From NCBI GenBank assembly GCA_964522975.1, contig CAZFXK010000009.1, positions 1-44,591 of the forward strand: a stretch of 44,591 bases of DNA, in the 5' to 3' direction. Position numbers and translations under genes: made by a program. The DNA is from Bacteroides_E sp964522975 (GTDB taxonomy: Bacteria > Bacteroidota > Bacteroidia > Bacteroidales > Bacteroidaceae). This document shows, in pieces, positions 35,527 to 44,127 of this stretch. The number at the start of each line of letters is the position of its first letter. The first letter of the stretch is position 1. Below the pieces are notes generated by a model. It did no database searches. It was not told where the DNA came from and saw only the letters and a program-made list of their open reading frames with translations.

Positions 35527-35565
35527 GAATAAAAAAAGAGCCGTAAATCGGCTCTTTTTTTATTC
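35527..35565. terminator. Bidirectional intrinsic terminator
   Basis: A stem of about 17 bp: GAATAAAAAAAGAGCCG with CGGCTCTTTTTTTATTC, around a 5-nt loop. It sits between the convergent channel (+) and aldo/keto reductase (-) genes. Confidence 0.88.
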
Positions 35566-35598
35566 TTCAATTCTTATGAGGCTCATTTTGTTTTTTGA

Positions 35599-36603
35599 TT
35601 ATTCTTTAGATATACTTTCTAAAAACTGTAATTCTTCTTCTGAAAAAGAAGTATTATGAAGAGCCTTTAGATTATTTTCAATTTGTTGAGTACTGCTTGC
35701 GCCAATTAAAACAGAAGTTATTTCTTTTTTATTGAGTAACCAGGCAATGGACATTTCAGCCAATGTTTGTCCTCGTTGTTTTGCCATATCATTGAGCTTG
35801 CTGATCTGTTGTAATCTTTTTTTGGTCAGTTGCTCTTTCTTTAAATATCCTCCTCTTGCTATCCGTGAATCATAAGGTATTCCTTCTAAATATCTATCAG
35901 TCAATAATCCTTGAGCTAAAGGCGAATAAGCAATGAATCCAACTCCGGCTTGGCTTGTTTTGTTTAATAAATCATCTTCTTCTGCCATACGTTGGAAAAG
36001 GTTGTATTTTCCTTGATGCAATAAACAGGGAACATCTCGCTCTGCTAAATATTGATAAGCTTTTATAGCAGCTTGTGTAGGGTAATTAGAAATTCCTATA
36101 TATAGTGCTTTACCTTGCTTTACCATATCAACCAAAGTTTGCATGGTTTCTTGCAAAGGAGTATTGGGGTCGTATCGGTGAGAATAGAATAGATCAACGT
36201 ATTCTAACTTCATTCGGAGTAAGCTCTGATCTAAGCTACTCATTAGGTATTTACGTGATCCCCAGTTTCCATAAGGGCCGGGCCACATATCATATCCGGC
36301 TTTCGTAGAAATAAAAAGTTCATCCCGAAAAGGTTGAAACGATTTCTTCATGATAAGTCCAAAGGTCTCCTCGGCAGAACCATAAACCGGACCATAGTTG
36401 TTTGCTAAATCAAAGTGTGTAATGCCTTGGTCAAAAGCATAATGAGCCTTTTCTAAGCCATCAGCTAGTCGGTCTACACTTCCAAAATTATGCCATAATC
36501 CCAGTGATATGGCCGGTAGAAGTATGCCACTATTACCTGTACGCTTATAAATCATTCCAGATTCATAGCGCTTTTCATTGGGGCGATAGGGGGAAGGTTT
36601 CAT
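35599..36603 (-). CDS. Aldo/keto reductase (YghZ / L-glyceraldehyde-3-phosphate reductase type)
   Basis: A 334-residue (alpha/beta)8 oxidoreductase. The catalytic tetrad is visible: the aspartate and tyrosine in HFDLANNYGP, the lysine in LFISTKAGYD and the histidine in DLFYSHRYDP. YSPLAQGLLTDRY and SVLIGASSTQQIENNL bind NADPH. The N-terminus (YRPNEKRYESGMIYKRTGNSG) matches E. coli YghZ, which reduces methylglyoxal and L-glyceraldehyde 3-phosphate. It starts 12 bases after the DUF4831 gene and is probably cotranscribed with it. Confidence 0.9.
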   Translation of the reverse strand: MKPSPYRPNEKRYESGMIYKRTGNSGILLPAISLGLWHNFGSVDRLADGLEKAHYAFDQGITHFDLANNYGPVYGSAEETFGLIMKKSFQPFRDELFISTKAGYDMWPGPYGNWGSRKYLMSSLDQSLLRMKLEYVDLFYSHRYDPNTPLQETMQTLVDMVKQGKALYIGISNYPTQAAIKAYQYLAERDVPCLLHQGKYNLFQRMAEEDDLLNKTSQAGVGFIAYSPLAQGLLTDRYLEGIPYDSRIARGGYLKKEQLTKKRLQQISKLNDMAKQRGQTLAEMSIAWLLNKKEITSVLIGASSTQQIENNLKALHNTSFSEEELQFLESISKE

Positions 36604-36615
36604 ACGATTTGAATT

Positions 36616-37668
36616 TTAATTTTCTTGTCGATCTACTTTTATTATACTGCCCGTATCCGGGTTAAATTGAACTTGTATCGTTGATTTACGATTAAAGAGG
36701 GTGGCTGCTAAGTATTCTGTTATTCCAAATTGGGTAATGGGTAAGTCTGTATTGACCAATTCTTTCCCTAAATAGGTTAAAACCACTTGTCCCTTTCCCG
36801 GAACATTGTAGGCCACACCATTTTTTGTTTTACCTCCGGCTTCTGTAAGAGGGATAGTTTCTAAATCTGTTAGTTTGATATAAATGGGTTCTCCTGCTAA
36901 ATCATCCGAATCGACCACACCTAATTTCTTGGAAAATCGAAAAGCCACCTTCTGATTAAATTCTTCCGTTGGATCTATGCGTATAGTGAATTTCTGTTTC
37001 TCTACTTTGTTTTCTCCACTAAACATACGAATCAATGCATTTTCTTGTTCTTCCAACTTATTAAGCATCAGTTTAAGCTGTTCCCCATCTTGAGGCATAT
37101 AATCAGCTTGACCTCTTAATAGAGTGTTTCGGCTTTCTCGGATATTATAGATTTCCTGAGCCACCAATTCAGCCATTTTTGCCGTTGAATTGGCCAAAAG
37201 AATTTCTTCAGTCAGATAGTCTCGTGGGTTAGGTAGGGATTTTGTAGGAATAACTTCCTTTTTTTCTTCAATTTGAGGAGAAAAAGGACGGTTGATAGAA
37301 ACAACCACACCCTCTTTTGACAACTCCATTAAAGGAGCAACCGAACGGTCGTTCATTTTCACGAAGTACGTTTTATCCTTATCAGGAATACCTACAGACC
37401 GAACGGTAACCGATTCAATCATCCATTCTTCTTTTCTGTCGGTAGTAACCTCTGTTTGGTGAAGATATCTCTCTGCATATTTACTGAACTCTCCCGGTAT
37501 GAAAGTTTCTTTCTTAGTTTCAACTTCAATCTCTAGGGTAGTTTTAGGCAAAGTATATACAATTCCATAATCCTTACCCTGTGTTACCCCTGTAGTTATT
37601 CGGGTTTGAGCATAACCAGAGATCAAGGAAAGTAGTAGAATTGCAGTAATAAAAAATCTTTTATTCAT
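36616..37668 (-). CDS. DUF4831 family exported protein
   Basis: A 350-residue protein with a signal peptide (FFITAILLLSLISGYAQ). The sequence after it, GIVYTLPKTTLEIEVETKKETFIPGEFSKYAERYL, is the recognisable DUF4831 start. The rest is mixed beta-rich with a helical stretch near 160-220 (LLANSTAKMAELVAQEIYNIRESR). This Bacteroidota-specific family has no known function; export to the periplasm or outer membrane is predicted. It lies between the NAD(P)HX repair gene and the aldo/keto reductase, all on the minus strand. Confidence 0.87.
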   Translation of the reverse strand: MNKRFFITAILLLSLISGYAQTRITTGVTQGKDYGIVYTLPKTTLEIEVETKKETFIPGEFSKYAERYLHQTEVTTDRKEEWMIESVTVRSVGIPDKDKTYFVKMNDRSVAPLMELSKEGVVVSINRPFSPQIEEKKEVIPTKSLPNPRDYLTEEILLANSTAKMAELVAQEIYNIRESRNTLLRGQADYMPQDGEQLKLMLNKLEEQENALIRMFSGENKVEKQKFTIRIDPTEEFNQKVAFRFSKKLGVVDSDDLAGEPIYIKLTDLETIPLTEAGGKTKNGVAYNVPGKGQVVLTYLGKELVNTDLPITQFGITEYLAATLFNRKSTIQVQFNPDTGSIIKVDRQEN

Positions 37669-37765
37669 AATAAATCAAATTAGGGTTGATTAATGTAGGC
37701 TATTCAACTATAGACCTTTAACAAAGTTAGCTAACTTATTTGAATATAACAGCTGCAAAATTAAA

Positions 37766-39277
37766 TTATTCCACCATTTTTAGCCAAGCTTGAGGTAGAT
37801 GATCCACGATGTCAAGAGCCGTCATTCCCATCTCTCCCTGTTTCTCTTTGGCCAAATCTCCGGCTAATCCGTGTACATAAACTCCAAGTAAAGCGGCATC
37901 CAGAGAAGAATAACCTTGTGCCAAAAGAGCTAATAATACACCTGTAAGCACATCCCCACTGCCTCCTGTTGCCATTCCCGGATTTCCTGTTGGGTTGAAA
38001 TAACAATTACCTTCCGGGGTTATGATAATGGAAAAAGCTCCTTTTAGTACAATGTATGTTTCAGTTTTTTTCGCAAACTCACAAGCTTGTGTTAAACGGG
38101 TATAAGAGTTGGTGCAATTGCCAATGATACGTTCCAGTTCTTTAGGATGAGGAGTTAAAATAGAATGTTTGGGAATATGTCGCAGAACTTGTTTCTCCCT
38201 TCCAATAAAATTCAAAGCATCGGCATCTAACACTAAAGGTTTGTCCGTTTGGGTAATTTGTTCAAAAAGAGCTTGGTCGGTCTCCGGAGTATTTCCTAGC
38301 CCCGGGCCTACCCCAATGGCCTCATAATTTTCCGCATCTACTGGGTAAGCAAAATAACTTTCGTGTATGTCTTTTTGAACCATGGCTTCCGGTACGGTGG
38401 TTTGTAAAATGGGAACATTGCAAATGGGAACATGTACCGTTAATAGTCCAACCCCGGATTTCAAACATCCTTTGGCCGAAAGAATGGAAGCTCCGGCCAT
38501 CCCTTCCGATCCTGCAATTAGTAAGGCGTGTCCATACGTTCCTTTATGTGAAAAACGTTTTCTTCTTTTGATTCTATGTTTAAGATTAGCTAATTCTGTA
38601 ATTAGGTAAGGGGTTTCCGTTTGTTGGAGGATGTCGGGATGTAATCCAATGGGAAGAACTTTCCATTCTCCTAAAAAGAGTTGGTTTTCGGCAAATAGGA
38701 AAGCAAGCCGGGGAAATTGAAAACAAAACGTATAATCAGCCTTAATGATGTGTTGCGACTGATTAAAGGTGTTATCTTCTCCCATAAGTCCTGAGGGAAC
38801 GTCAATGGAAACTACTTTAGCCTCCGAAGCATTGATTAAACGGACAACCGCAGCAAATCCTCCGGCTAAGGGTTTATTCAGTCCCGAACCAAAGAGTCCG
38901 TCAATCACTAAGTCATTCGCTGTTAATTTAGGTGGAGCAAATTGATTTCCCACAACCTCAAAATGAGCGATGTTTAGTTTCTCAAGTCGCTCCTTGTTTG
39001 TTTGGCAATCCGCAGAGAGTCTGTTTTTAGGATTGAACAGATAAGCTCTTACCGTAAATCCCTTTTCGTGGAGAAACCTGCCTACACATAAAGCATCACC
39101 CCCATTATTCCCGGGACCGGCAAATAGGGTTACTGGTTGTGAATTATCCCAACGTTCCAATATGGCTTCAACAATTTTCATTGAAGCTCTTTCCATTAAA
39201 TCTAAAGATGAAATGGGTTCATTTTGGATGGTGTAACTATCTAATTCTTTAATTTGATGACTTGAAAATATTTTCAT
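37766..39277 (-). CDS. nnr: Bifunctional NAD(P)H-hydrate epimerase / ADP-dependent dehydratase
   Basis: A 503-residue fusion. The N-terminal YjeF_N epimerase domain (about 1-210) has LFAGPGNNGGDALCVGRFL and VIDGLFGSGLNKPLAG. The C-terminal ribokinase-like dehydratase domain (about 225-500) has KGTYGHALLIAGSEGMAGA, AIGVGPGLG, LDADALNF and NPGMATGGSGDVLTGVLLAL. It repairs hydrated NADH and NADPH. The fused arrangement is usual in bacteria, and length and motifs are normal. Confidence 0.96.
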   Translation of the reverse strand: MKIFSSHQIKELDSYTIQNEPISSLDLMERASMKIVEAILERWDNSQPVTLFAGPGNNGGDALCVGRFLHEKGFTVRAYLFNPKNRLSADCQTNKERLEKLNIAHFEVVGNQFAPPKLTANDLVIDGLFGSGLNKPLAGGFAAVVRLINASEAKVVSIDVPSGLMGEDNTFNQSQHIIKADYTFCFQFPRLAFLFAENQLFLGEWKVLPIGLHPDILQQTETPYLITELANLKHRIKRRKRFSHKGTYGHALLIAGSEGMAGASILSAKGCLKSGVGLLTVHVPICNVPILQTTVPEAMVQKDIHESYFAYPVDAENYEAIGVGPGLGNTPETDQALFEQITQTDKPLVLDADALNFIGREKQVLRHIPKHSILTPHPKELERIIGNCTNSYTRLTQACEFAKKTETYIVLKGAFSIIITPEGNCYFNPTGNPGMATGGSGDVLTGVLLALLAQGYSSLDAALLGVYVHGLAGDLAKEKQGEMGMTALDIVDHLPQAWLKMVE

Positions 39278-39392
39278 TGATTCTTTTTTTATATGCTAAT
39301 AAGAAATTCAAAAACAAAGTTAACTAAAAAACTCAAAAGTGATGAATAGTTTAAAATGTTTCTTTTTTAGGCGTTTTTGTTGTAAAAACAAC

Positions 39393-39400
39393 TATCTTTG
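39393..39400 (+). promoter_or_regulatory. Putative -7 box for the PCMD lipoprotein gene
   Basis: TATCTTTG matches TAnnTTTG fully. It predicts a transcript start near 39406, which favours the ATG at 39446 over the one at 39413 because the latter would leave a leader of only about 7 bases. Confidence 0.55.
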
Positions 39401-39445
39401 GCACAGTTTTAAATGATTATGAAGTTTAATTTAATTTTTAAGGTT

Positions 39446-40987
39446 ATGAAGAAGAAGGGATTATTATTATTAACGATTTTCTTTTCGTTTTGCTTAGGAT
39501 TTACATCCTGTAGCGATGATGATGATAATGGTAATGGAGGACGTATAGAAGATGACGTTTTTGGAGTATATAAAGGCTCTTTGGATGCTGAGGTTGTAGG
39601 AGAAGGGCTTCCCGGTTTAGGAGATTTATTAAAAGATATACCTCAAAAAGTCTATTTAGATAAAGTAAGCGACAATAAAGTTAAGTTTACTATAAAAGAT
39701 TTTGCTGTTGGTCCATTTGATTTGGGTACTATAGAAATTAAATCTGCCGATATAGAAAAGAAAGGTTCTGATTATATTATTAATGGAACAGAAAATTTAG
39801 ATCTTAATATAGTTGGGACTTGTAAAGTCGATTTAACAGGAACGGTAAAAGGTAATAACATTACTCTATACATTGAAGTAGAAGTTATAGCAGGTGATTT
39901 AAAAGGACTTAAAGTAAATGTTGATTTTAAAGGAACAAAAATAAACGTTGAATCTGAGGCTGAGATTTTAGAAATTACTTTTGATCCTAAACTAGCTGAA
40001 GAGAATGCATTGGTTAGAAGTGTTGAAGAAACTGAGGATGGCTTTTCTATTATATTGTTTAATGAAGAAATAGCAGAAGAACAAAAAGCTAAGCTAACTC
40101 CTACGATTACTATTTCTGAGGGAGCAACTATTGAACCTAAAAGTGGGGTTGCACAAGATTTCAATAAAGAGGTGGTTTATACCGTAACTTCAAAAGACGG
40201 AACAATACAAAAATATACTGTTCGCATTGCTAAAGAAACCAGTTTCTTTTTTGGTTTTGAAGAATGGGAATCTAAAGGAGAAGGTATAGCAAAACATAAC
40301 AGACCACTTCCTTCCGATATATTGGCTTCTAGTGTAGAAGGAGCTTCTTTATTAGGTCTCTTTGGATGGGAAGGGGGATTCCCTGTTGAAAAAACTACAG
40401 ATGCTAAATTTGGTAATCATGCTATCAAATTAATCACTTTAGATACCCATAAGCTAGGAAATCCTCTTGTTCCGGCTTTAACCTCAGGTTCGGTTTTTAC
40501 TGGTACGTTTAATCTTGGGCCAGCTATGAAAGGTGATCAGCTTTCCTGTACTAAATTTGGTGTTTCTTATGATAAAAAACCTCTTAATTTTAGAGGATGG
40601 TATAAATATACTCCTGGAGAAGTGTTTATTGATGGTACTGACAAAAATAATGTTCTTTTTCCTAAAGATAAAATGGATGAATGTGCTATTCAAGCTGTAT
40701 TATATGAAGCAAAAGATAGTGAAGGAAAAGAGGTTATTTTAACAGGCCATGATATTAATACTTCTGACAAGCGAGTAGCTGTTGCTGTCTTAGCTGATGG
40801 AACTGCTAAAACAGAATATACCTATTTTGATATACCATTTAAATATTTAGAAGGTAAGACTTATCAAGAAGTAGGTGTGGATTATAAGTTAGCAATCGTT
40901 TGTTCATCAAGTAAAGAAGGTGACCTTTTCAAAGGTGCAGGTGGAAGTACTTTGATTCTAGATGATTTAGAAGTAATAGGTGAATAA
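39446..40987 (+). CDS. Surface lipoprotein candidate with calycin-like, DUF5018-like and PCMD domains
   Basis: A protein of 513 residues from the chosen start MKKKGLLLLT. The lipobox ends at C22 and is followed by SDDDD, the acidic signature that marks surface-exposed lipoproteins in Bacteroides. Residues about 35-160 form a lipocalin-like beta barrel (GVYKGSLDAE...). Residues about 165-255 have the pattern EILEITFDP...YTVTSKDGTIQKYTVRIA typical of DUF5018/Ig-like modules. The rest (FFGFEEWES...ILDDLEVIGE) is a PCMD domain, a putative carbohydrate-metabolism/binding fold. A frame extension to an ATG at 39413 is possible but gives an abnormal signal. No SusC/SusD pair adjoins it. Its ligand is unknown. 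Confidence 0.85.
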   Translation: MKKKGLLLLTIFFSFCLGFTSCSDDDDNGNGGRIEDDVFGVYKGSLDAEVVGEGLPGLGDLLKDIPQKVYLDKVSDNKVKFTIKDFAVGPFDLGTIEIKSADIEKKGSDYIINGTENLDLNIVGTCKVDLTGTVKGNNITLYIEVEVIAGDLKGLKVNVDFKGTKINVESEAEILEITFDPKLAEENALVRSVEETEDGFSIILFNEEIAEEQKAKLTPTITISEGATIEPKSGVAQDFNKEVVYTVTSKDGTIQKYTVRIAKETSFFFGFEEWESKGEGIAKHNRPLPSDILASSVEGASLLGLFGWEGGFPVEKTTDAKFGNHAIKLITLDTHKLGNPLVPALTSGSVFTGTFNLGPAMKGDQLSCTKFGVSYDKKPLNFRGWYKYTPGEVFIDGTDKNNVLFPKDKMDECAIQAVLYEAKDSEGKEVILTGHDINTSDKRVAVAVLADGTAKTEYTYFDIPFKYLEGKTYQEVGVDYKLAIVCSSSKEGDLFKGAGGSTLILDDLEVIGE

Positions 40988-41013
40988 ATAAAAACATCAA
41001 ATACTACTTATAG

Positions 41014-41038
41014 AAGCTGTATCATTATGATACAGCTT
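41014..41038 (+). terminator. Terminator of the PCMD lipoprotein gene
   Basis: An 11-bp stem, AAGCTGTATCA with TGATACAGCTT, around a 3-nt loop and followed by a T run. It lies 26 bases after the stop. Confidence 0.85.
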
Positions 41039-41071
41039 TTTTTATGCTCGTTTGTAATTGAATCTTATGGT

Positions 41072-41244
41072 TTATTCCTTTTTTCTCTTGATAGAAAAAA
41101 GGAACCGAAAAAAGATCAAGTCTGTTCCTACGAGTCGGAAAAAGCGCAAAACAACCTAAAGTACAAAAACTCGCTTCGCTCAGACAGTTTGTACTTCTTA
41201 ACGCCTGTTTCACTCTTTTTCTTTATCGCCTCTCCGGAAATGAC
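41072..41244 (+). repeat. Interspersed structured repeat, full copy A
   Basis: In order: a 12-bp hairpin (41075-41086 / 41093-41104) with loop CTTGAT; the loop's complement ATCAAG at 41115-41120; an outer stem GAAAAAG (41138-41144) with CTTTTTC (41215-41221); and inside it a 9-bp hairpin AAGTACAAA / TTTGTACTT (41159-41196) with a 20-nt loop containing ACTCGCTTCGCTCAGACAG. It aligns along its length with copy B at 44273-44442. It lies in a 939-base region (40988-41926) without a credible gene; open frames here run through the repeats and are not conserved. Confidence 0.85.
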
Positions 41245-41377
41245 ATTGTTCTGTATTCGGATATGTATTCTGTTTCTTCTTGTTTTTGCTGTTATTACAT
41301 TACCTTCTAGAATGACAATACGAGAGTTTTTCATTAATAAACCAAGCAAACTAAAGAATACCCTTCTAATGTGCTCT

Positions 41378-41545
41378 CTTGGAAAAGCCGTTAAAGAACG
41401 AAGGAGCAGGGAACGATCAGAAGGGCAATCTGTCTGAGCGTAGCGAGTTCTTGCCCTTCCGTTCATCGCGAGAGAGTGATAGGCTTTTCCAAGCCAAGCA
41501 CTTGATCTTTTTTGGCATACCTTTTTCCATCAAGGGAAAAAGGTA
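41378..41545 (-). repeat. Interspersed structured repeat, copy D1, inverted orientation
   Basis: Read on the minus strand it has the same order as copies A and B. The first hairpin, TACCTTTTTCC / GGAAAAAGGTA (41518-41528 / 41535-41545), has a loop whose minus-strand sequence is CTTGAT. Its complement is at 41501-41506. An outer 12-bp stem pairs 41378-41389 with 41482-41493 (CTTGGAAAAGCC / GGCTTTTCCAAG). Inside lies a 9-bp hairpin, GAAGGGCAA / TTGCCCTTC (41420-41459), around the conserved loop containing ACTCGCTACGCTCAGACAG. Outer and inner stems differ in sequence from copies A and B yet stay complementary. Confidence 0.83.
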
Positions 41546-41836
41546 GTATTTAGGAGTAGAAAGGCTTTATCATTAATACTAAAGATAGTTTTCTATTAAC
41601 TAAATTTCTTTTGCTGAAAAGAAACTGCCCTTGAAGCACTTGATCTTTTTTGGTATACCTTTTTCTATCAAGAGAAAAAGGTAGTATTTAAGAGTAGAAA
41701 AGCTTTATCATTAATACTAAAGATAGTTTTTCTATTAACTAAATTTCTTTTGCTGAAAAAAAACTGCCCTTGAAGTACTTGATCTTTTTTGGAATACCTT
41801 TTTCTATCAAGAGAAAAAGGTAGTATTCTGAGTAGA
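41498..41836. repeat. Tandem repeat, 138/139-bp unit, about 2.4 copies
   Basis: Units at 41498-41635 (138 bp), 41636-41774 (139 bp) and a partial third at 41775 to about 41836. Each unit starts with GCACTTGATCTTTTTTGG (GTACTTGATC in the third) and carries the CTTGAT/ATCAAG hairpin part of the interspersed element in minus orientation. Units 1 and 2 then share a spacer (GCTTTATCATTAATACTAAA... to ...CTGCCCTTGAA) with very few differences. Units 2 and 3 lack the inner conserved-loop hairpin. Near identity suggests recent duplication. Confidence 0.88.
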
Positions 41837-41865
41837 AATAATATACACAAAAACTATTTAAAAGA

Positions 41866-41897
41866 AAACTCCCCCTGTAGTAACAAAGGGGGAGTTT
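41866..41897 (-). terminator. Terminator of the DUF3868/OmpA gene
   Basis: A 10-bp stem, AAACTCCCCC with GGGGGAGTTT. On the minus strand it is followed by TTCTTTT. It lies 30 bases after the stop. Confidence 0.8.
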
Positions 41898-41926
41898 CTC
41901 TATTTTGATTAGAAGATGTAGATTAA

Positions 41927-43360
41927 TTAATCAATACTTCCTCCTCTTCTTTCTAACTCTTTAAGATTGGCAGTAGCTTCTTTTACGCCTTTATCAGCAG
42001 CCTCCTTGATTAAGTCGATTCCTTTCTCATTTTCTCCTTGCAATAGATAAAGTAACCCTAAAGCGTGCGTTTTTTCAGGAGAATCCGAAACCTTGGATAA
42101 GTATTCAGAAGCCAATTTGTAGTTTTTCATTTGTATGGCAATATTAGCCGCATTGAGTTGAGCTATACCATCTTCAGGGTACAATAATGCAGCCGCATAA
42201 AACACCTCATTATACTCATTACTACCGGCTTCATAGCTTACGGCTAATCGATAAAGCTCATTCAAGCTTAACAGTTTAGGATTAGTCTTGAATATCTCTC
42301 TACTCTCTTCTAAAGTAAAGGCACGTACTTCATATTCAATTGTATATTCAGAACGGCGTAGGGCCGGATATATAATATCCTTCATATGGCGATAAACTTC
42401 AGGGTAAGTTACACGAATGCGTGATTCCTTAGCATCCGGACTTAATGAGCCATCAATAATATCTAGTATGCCCTCTTTTTCAGAAAAATCACTCTTACTA
42501 ATGGCTTCACGTAGACCTACCCAGTCTTCAGGAGTAGAAGTTACATCCATGTGAGTTTCGGAAATACCATAAGCACTTTGGATATAGTTTTTAAGTGCAT
42601 TGGCTCTACCTTTAGCTAATCGCTCATTATTGGCATACGATCCATCGGGAGAAGCATATCCGTGGAGGGTTATCTTCGTTAATGTATTGGCTGCTTCACT
42701 CTGTACAGCTCTTAATGTGTTTTTAATTTTCTCTAACTCTGCAAAGTTGTTTCTGAAATCGGGTACTATATCGGTTTTCCCAATCTTAAAATCTAAGAAA
42801 GCCGTTCCTTTTTCAGAGCGGTTTTTAATTTCTTCAACCTCAGGTTCAATATAAGCATACAAAGGAATAAAAGGAGTTGTAATTAAATCAATATCTGTAA
42901 GTAACACATTCTCCTCATTCAAGTACTCTTTATTACATCCACATAGATCTTTCGCAATCATTAATTGTGCATGGTTCATCCAAGGTTCATAGGGGATCTT
43001 TTCAGAATAAGAAACTAATGGATAGTTAGACGATCTTTTCGTTGTTTTGTAAGTGCTTTCTTCATAAGCCGGATTACGTTGTTGATATAGATTTGCTTTT
43101 CTACCCAATACTTCAACTGTGGGGAAAGGATATATCTGGTCTCCTTGAACCAATACCGGAGTAAAAATGAATTGTTGATTTTTCTTTAACTCCAATGTGC
43201 TGAAGTCAAATTCCATATTCAATATTACTTCATTATATTGCATCTCAATATTCATCTCTTTAACATAAGGGTGATCAGCAACCGTTTGAGCGTTACTTGT
43301 TAATGAATTCATCCCTAAAAGAGAGCATATGATGATTAAAAAAATGTTTTGTCTTTTCAT
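41927..43360 (-). CDS. DUF3868 and OmpA-like domain outer-membrane protein
   Basis: A 477-residue protein with a signal peptide (NIFLIIICSLLGMNSLTSNAQ). Residues about 25-130 are the DUF3868 domain (YNEVILNMEFDFSTLELKKNQ). About 180-330 resemble an OmpA C-terminal peptidoglycan-binding domain (FLDFKIGKTDIVPDFRNN, then ITLHGYASPDGSYANNERLAKGRANALK). The C-terminal ~120 residues are tetratricopeptide/Sel1-like helices (AALLYPEDGIAQLNAANIAIQMKNYKLASEYL). In Bacteroidales such genes follow a DUF3575 gene and usually precede FimA/Mfa-type fimbrial genes. Here the DUF3575 partner is present 12 bases upstream, but a terminator and repeats follow instead of fimbrial genes. Confidence 0.87.
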   Translation of the reverse strand: MKRQNIFLIIICSLLGMNSLTSNAQTVADHPYVKEMNIEMQYNEVILNMEFDFSTLELKKNQQFIFTPVLVQGDQIYPFPTVEVLGRKANLYQQRNPAYEESTYKTTKRSSNYPLVSYSEKIPYEPWMNHAQLMIAKDLCGCNKEYLNEENVLLTDIDLITTPFIPLYAYIEPEVEEIKNRSEKGTAFLDFKIGKTDIVPDFRNNFAELEKIKNTLRAVQSEAANTLTKITLHGYASPDGSYANNERLAKGRANALKNYIQSAYGISETHMDVTSTPEDWVGLREAISKSDFSEKEGILDIIDGSLSPDAKESRIRVTYPEVYRHMKDIIYPALRRSEYTIEYEVRAFTLEESREIFKTNPKLLSLNELYRLAVSYEAGSNEYNEVFYAAALLYPEDGIAQLNAANIAIQMKNYKLASEYLSKVSDSPEKTHALGLLYLLQGENEKGIDLIKEAADKGVKEATANLKELERRGGSID

Positions 43361-43372
43361 TATCTTTTCGTT

Positions 43373-43975
43373 TTAAAATACGTAAACCAAACTTAAAGCA
43401 GCTTTTGTAGGACCTACATAGTTATGTACTCTATCGGATTCTTTCTCCGAGCATTTCACACAAGGATATTGTTCATATTTAGTATAAACATACCCAATGG
43501 CTATTTCAGCTTCCAAGTTCCAATGTTTTCCCAGCATCCAAGCATATCCATATCCAATGCCGGCACCCGCAAACCAGCCCTCTAAACGATTATCCTTTAG
43601 TACGCCAAAGTTAGTACCTAGCCAATCCATGGAGGTATCTATGTTTCCAACGTTATAGATCCCACCGTGTAAGTGCATACCCAGGAAATGGCCATTCATT
43701 TTTTGACAAAACCAATAACGAGCTTCAGGTTGAAGCATCAAATGTTTTATTTTCTTGTTGTCATCAAAAGTCCAAGGATTATAATTGGCAGAAATGTCCA
43801 AAGTCCATTTGGGAGCCAATGAAAACTCCATTCCCAAGTTAAAGGTGGTGGTTGCATCATAAAGCAAGTTAGTCTTTAAAGCCACTTGTTGGGCTTTCAA
43901 AGAATTCACGCTCATAAAAAGGGAAAAAACGATTGCCATTGAGGTAATCATTTTCTTAATTGTTTTTTCTCTCAT
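43373..43975 (-). CDS. DUF3575 outer-membrane beta-barrel protein
   Basis: A 200-residue protein with a signal peptide (MITSMAIVFSLFMSVNSLKAQ). The family start VALKTNLLYDATTTFNLGMEFSLAPKWTLDI is clear, followed by the conserved NYNPWTF and LQPEARYWFC segments and alternating hydrophobic/aromatic strands ending in a C-terminal aromatic residue (LSLVYVF), as in outer-membrane barrels. It pairs with the DUF3868/OmpA gene downstream and is probably in one operon with it. The function in fimbriae-linked loci is not defined. Upstream, a near -7 box (AATATTTG) has one mismatch. Confidence 0.88.
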   Translation of the reverse strand: MREKTIKKMITSMAIVFSLFMSVNSLKAQQVALKTNLLYDATTTFNLGMEFSLAPKWTLDISANYNPWTFDDNKKIKHLMLQPEARYWFCQKMNGHFLGMHLHGGIYNVGNIDTSMDWLGTNFGVLKDNRLEGWFAGAGIGYGYAWMLGKHWNLEAEIAIGYVYTKYEQYPCVKCSEKESDRVHNYVGPTKAALSLVYVF

Positions 43976-44127
43976 CTTTTGTTACGTATTTATATTGAAC
44001 GGATTCAAATATTAATATATCATGCAATATTGGGCATTTATTTTAAATAATACAAGAATTGTCGTGTTTTTTTACGTTTTTTTATTTCTAAAAACTAGAA
44101 AGAAACTTTCTTAATATAGAAGTTTAT

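Noticed and set aside
39772..40164. 130-codon minus-strand frame inside the PCMD lipoprotein gene
   Set aside because: Serine/threonine-rich antisense shadow of a well-supported coding sequence.
41027..41437. 136-codon plus-strand frame and opposing frames in the 41-kb region
   Set aside because: They run through the interspersed repeats and inverted hairpins. The repeat structure explains the sequence and no protein family is recognisable.
41498..41836. CRISPR array
   Set aside because: Direct repeats exist, but units are 138-139 bp with near-identical spacers and there are no short repeats with unique spacers and no cas genes.
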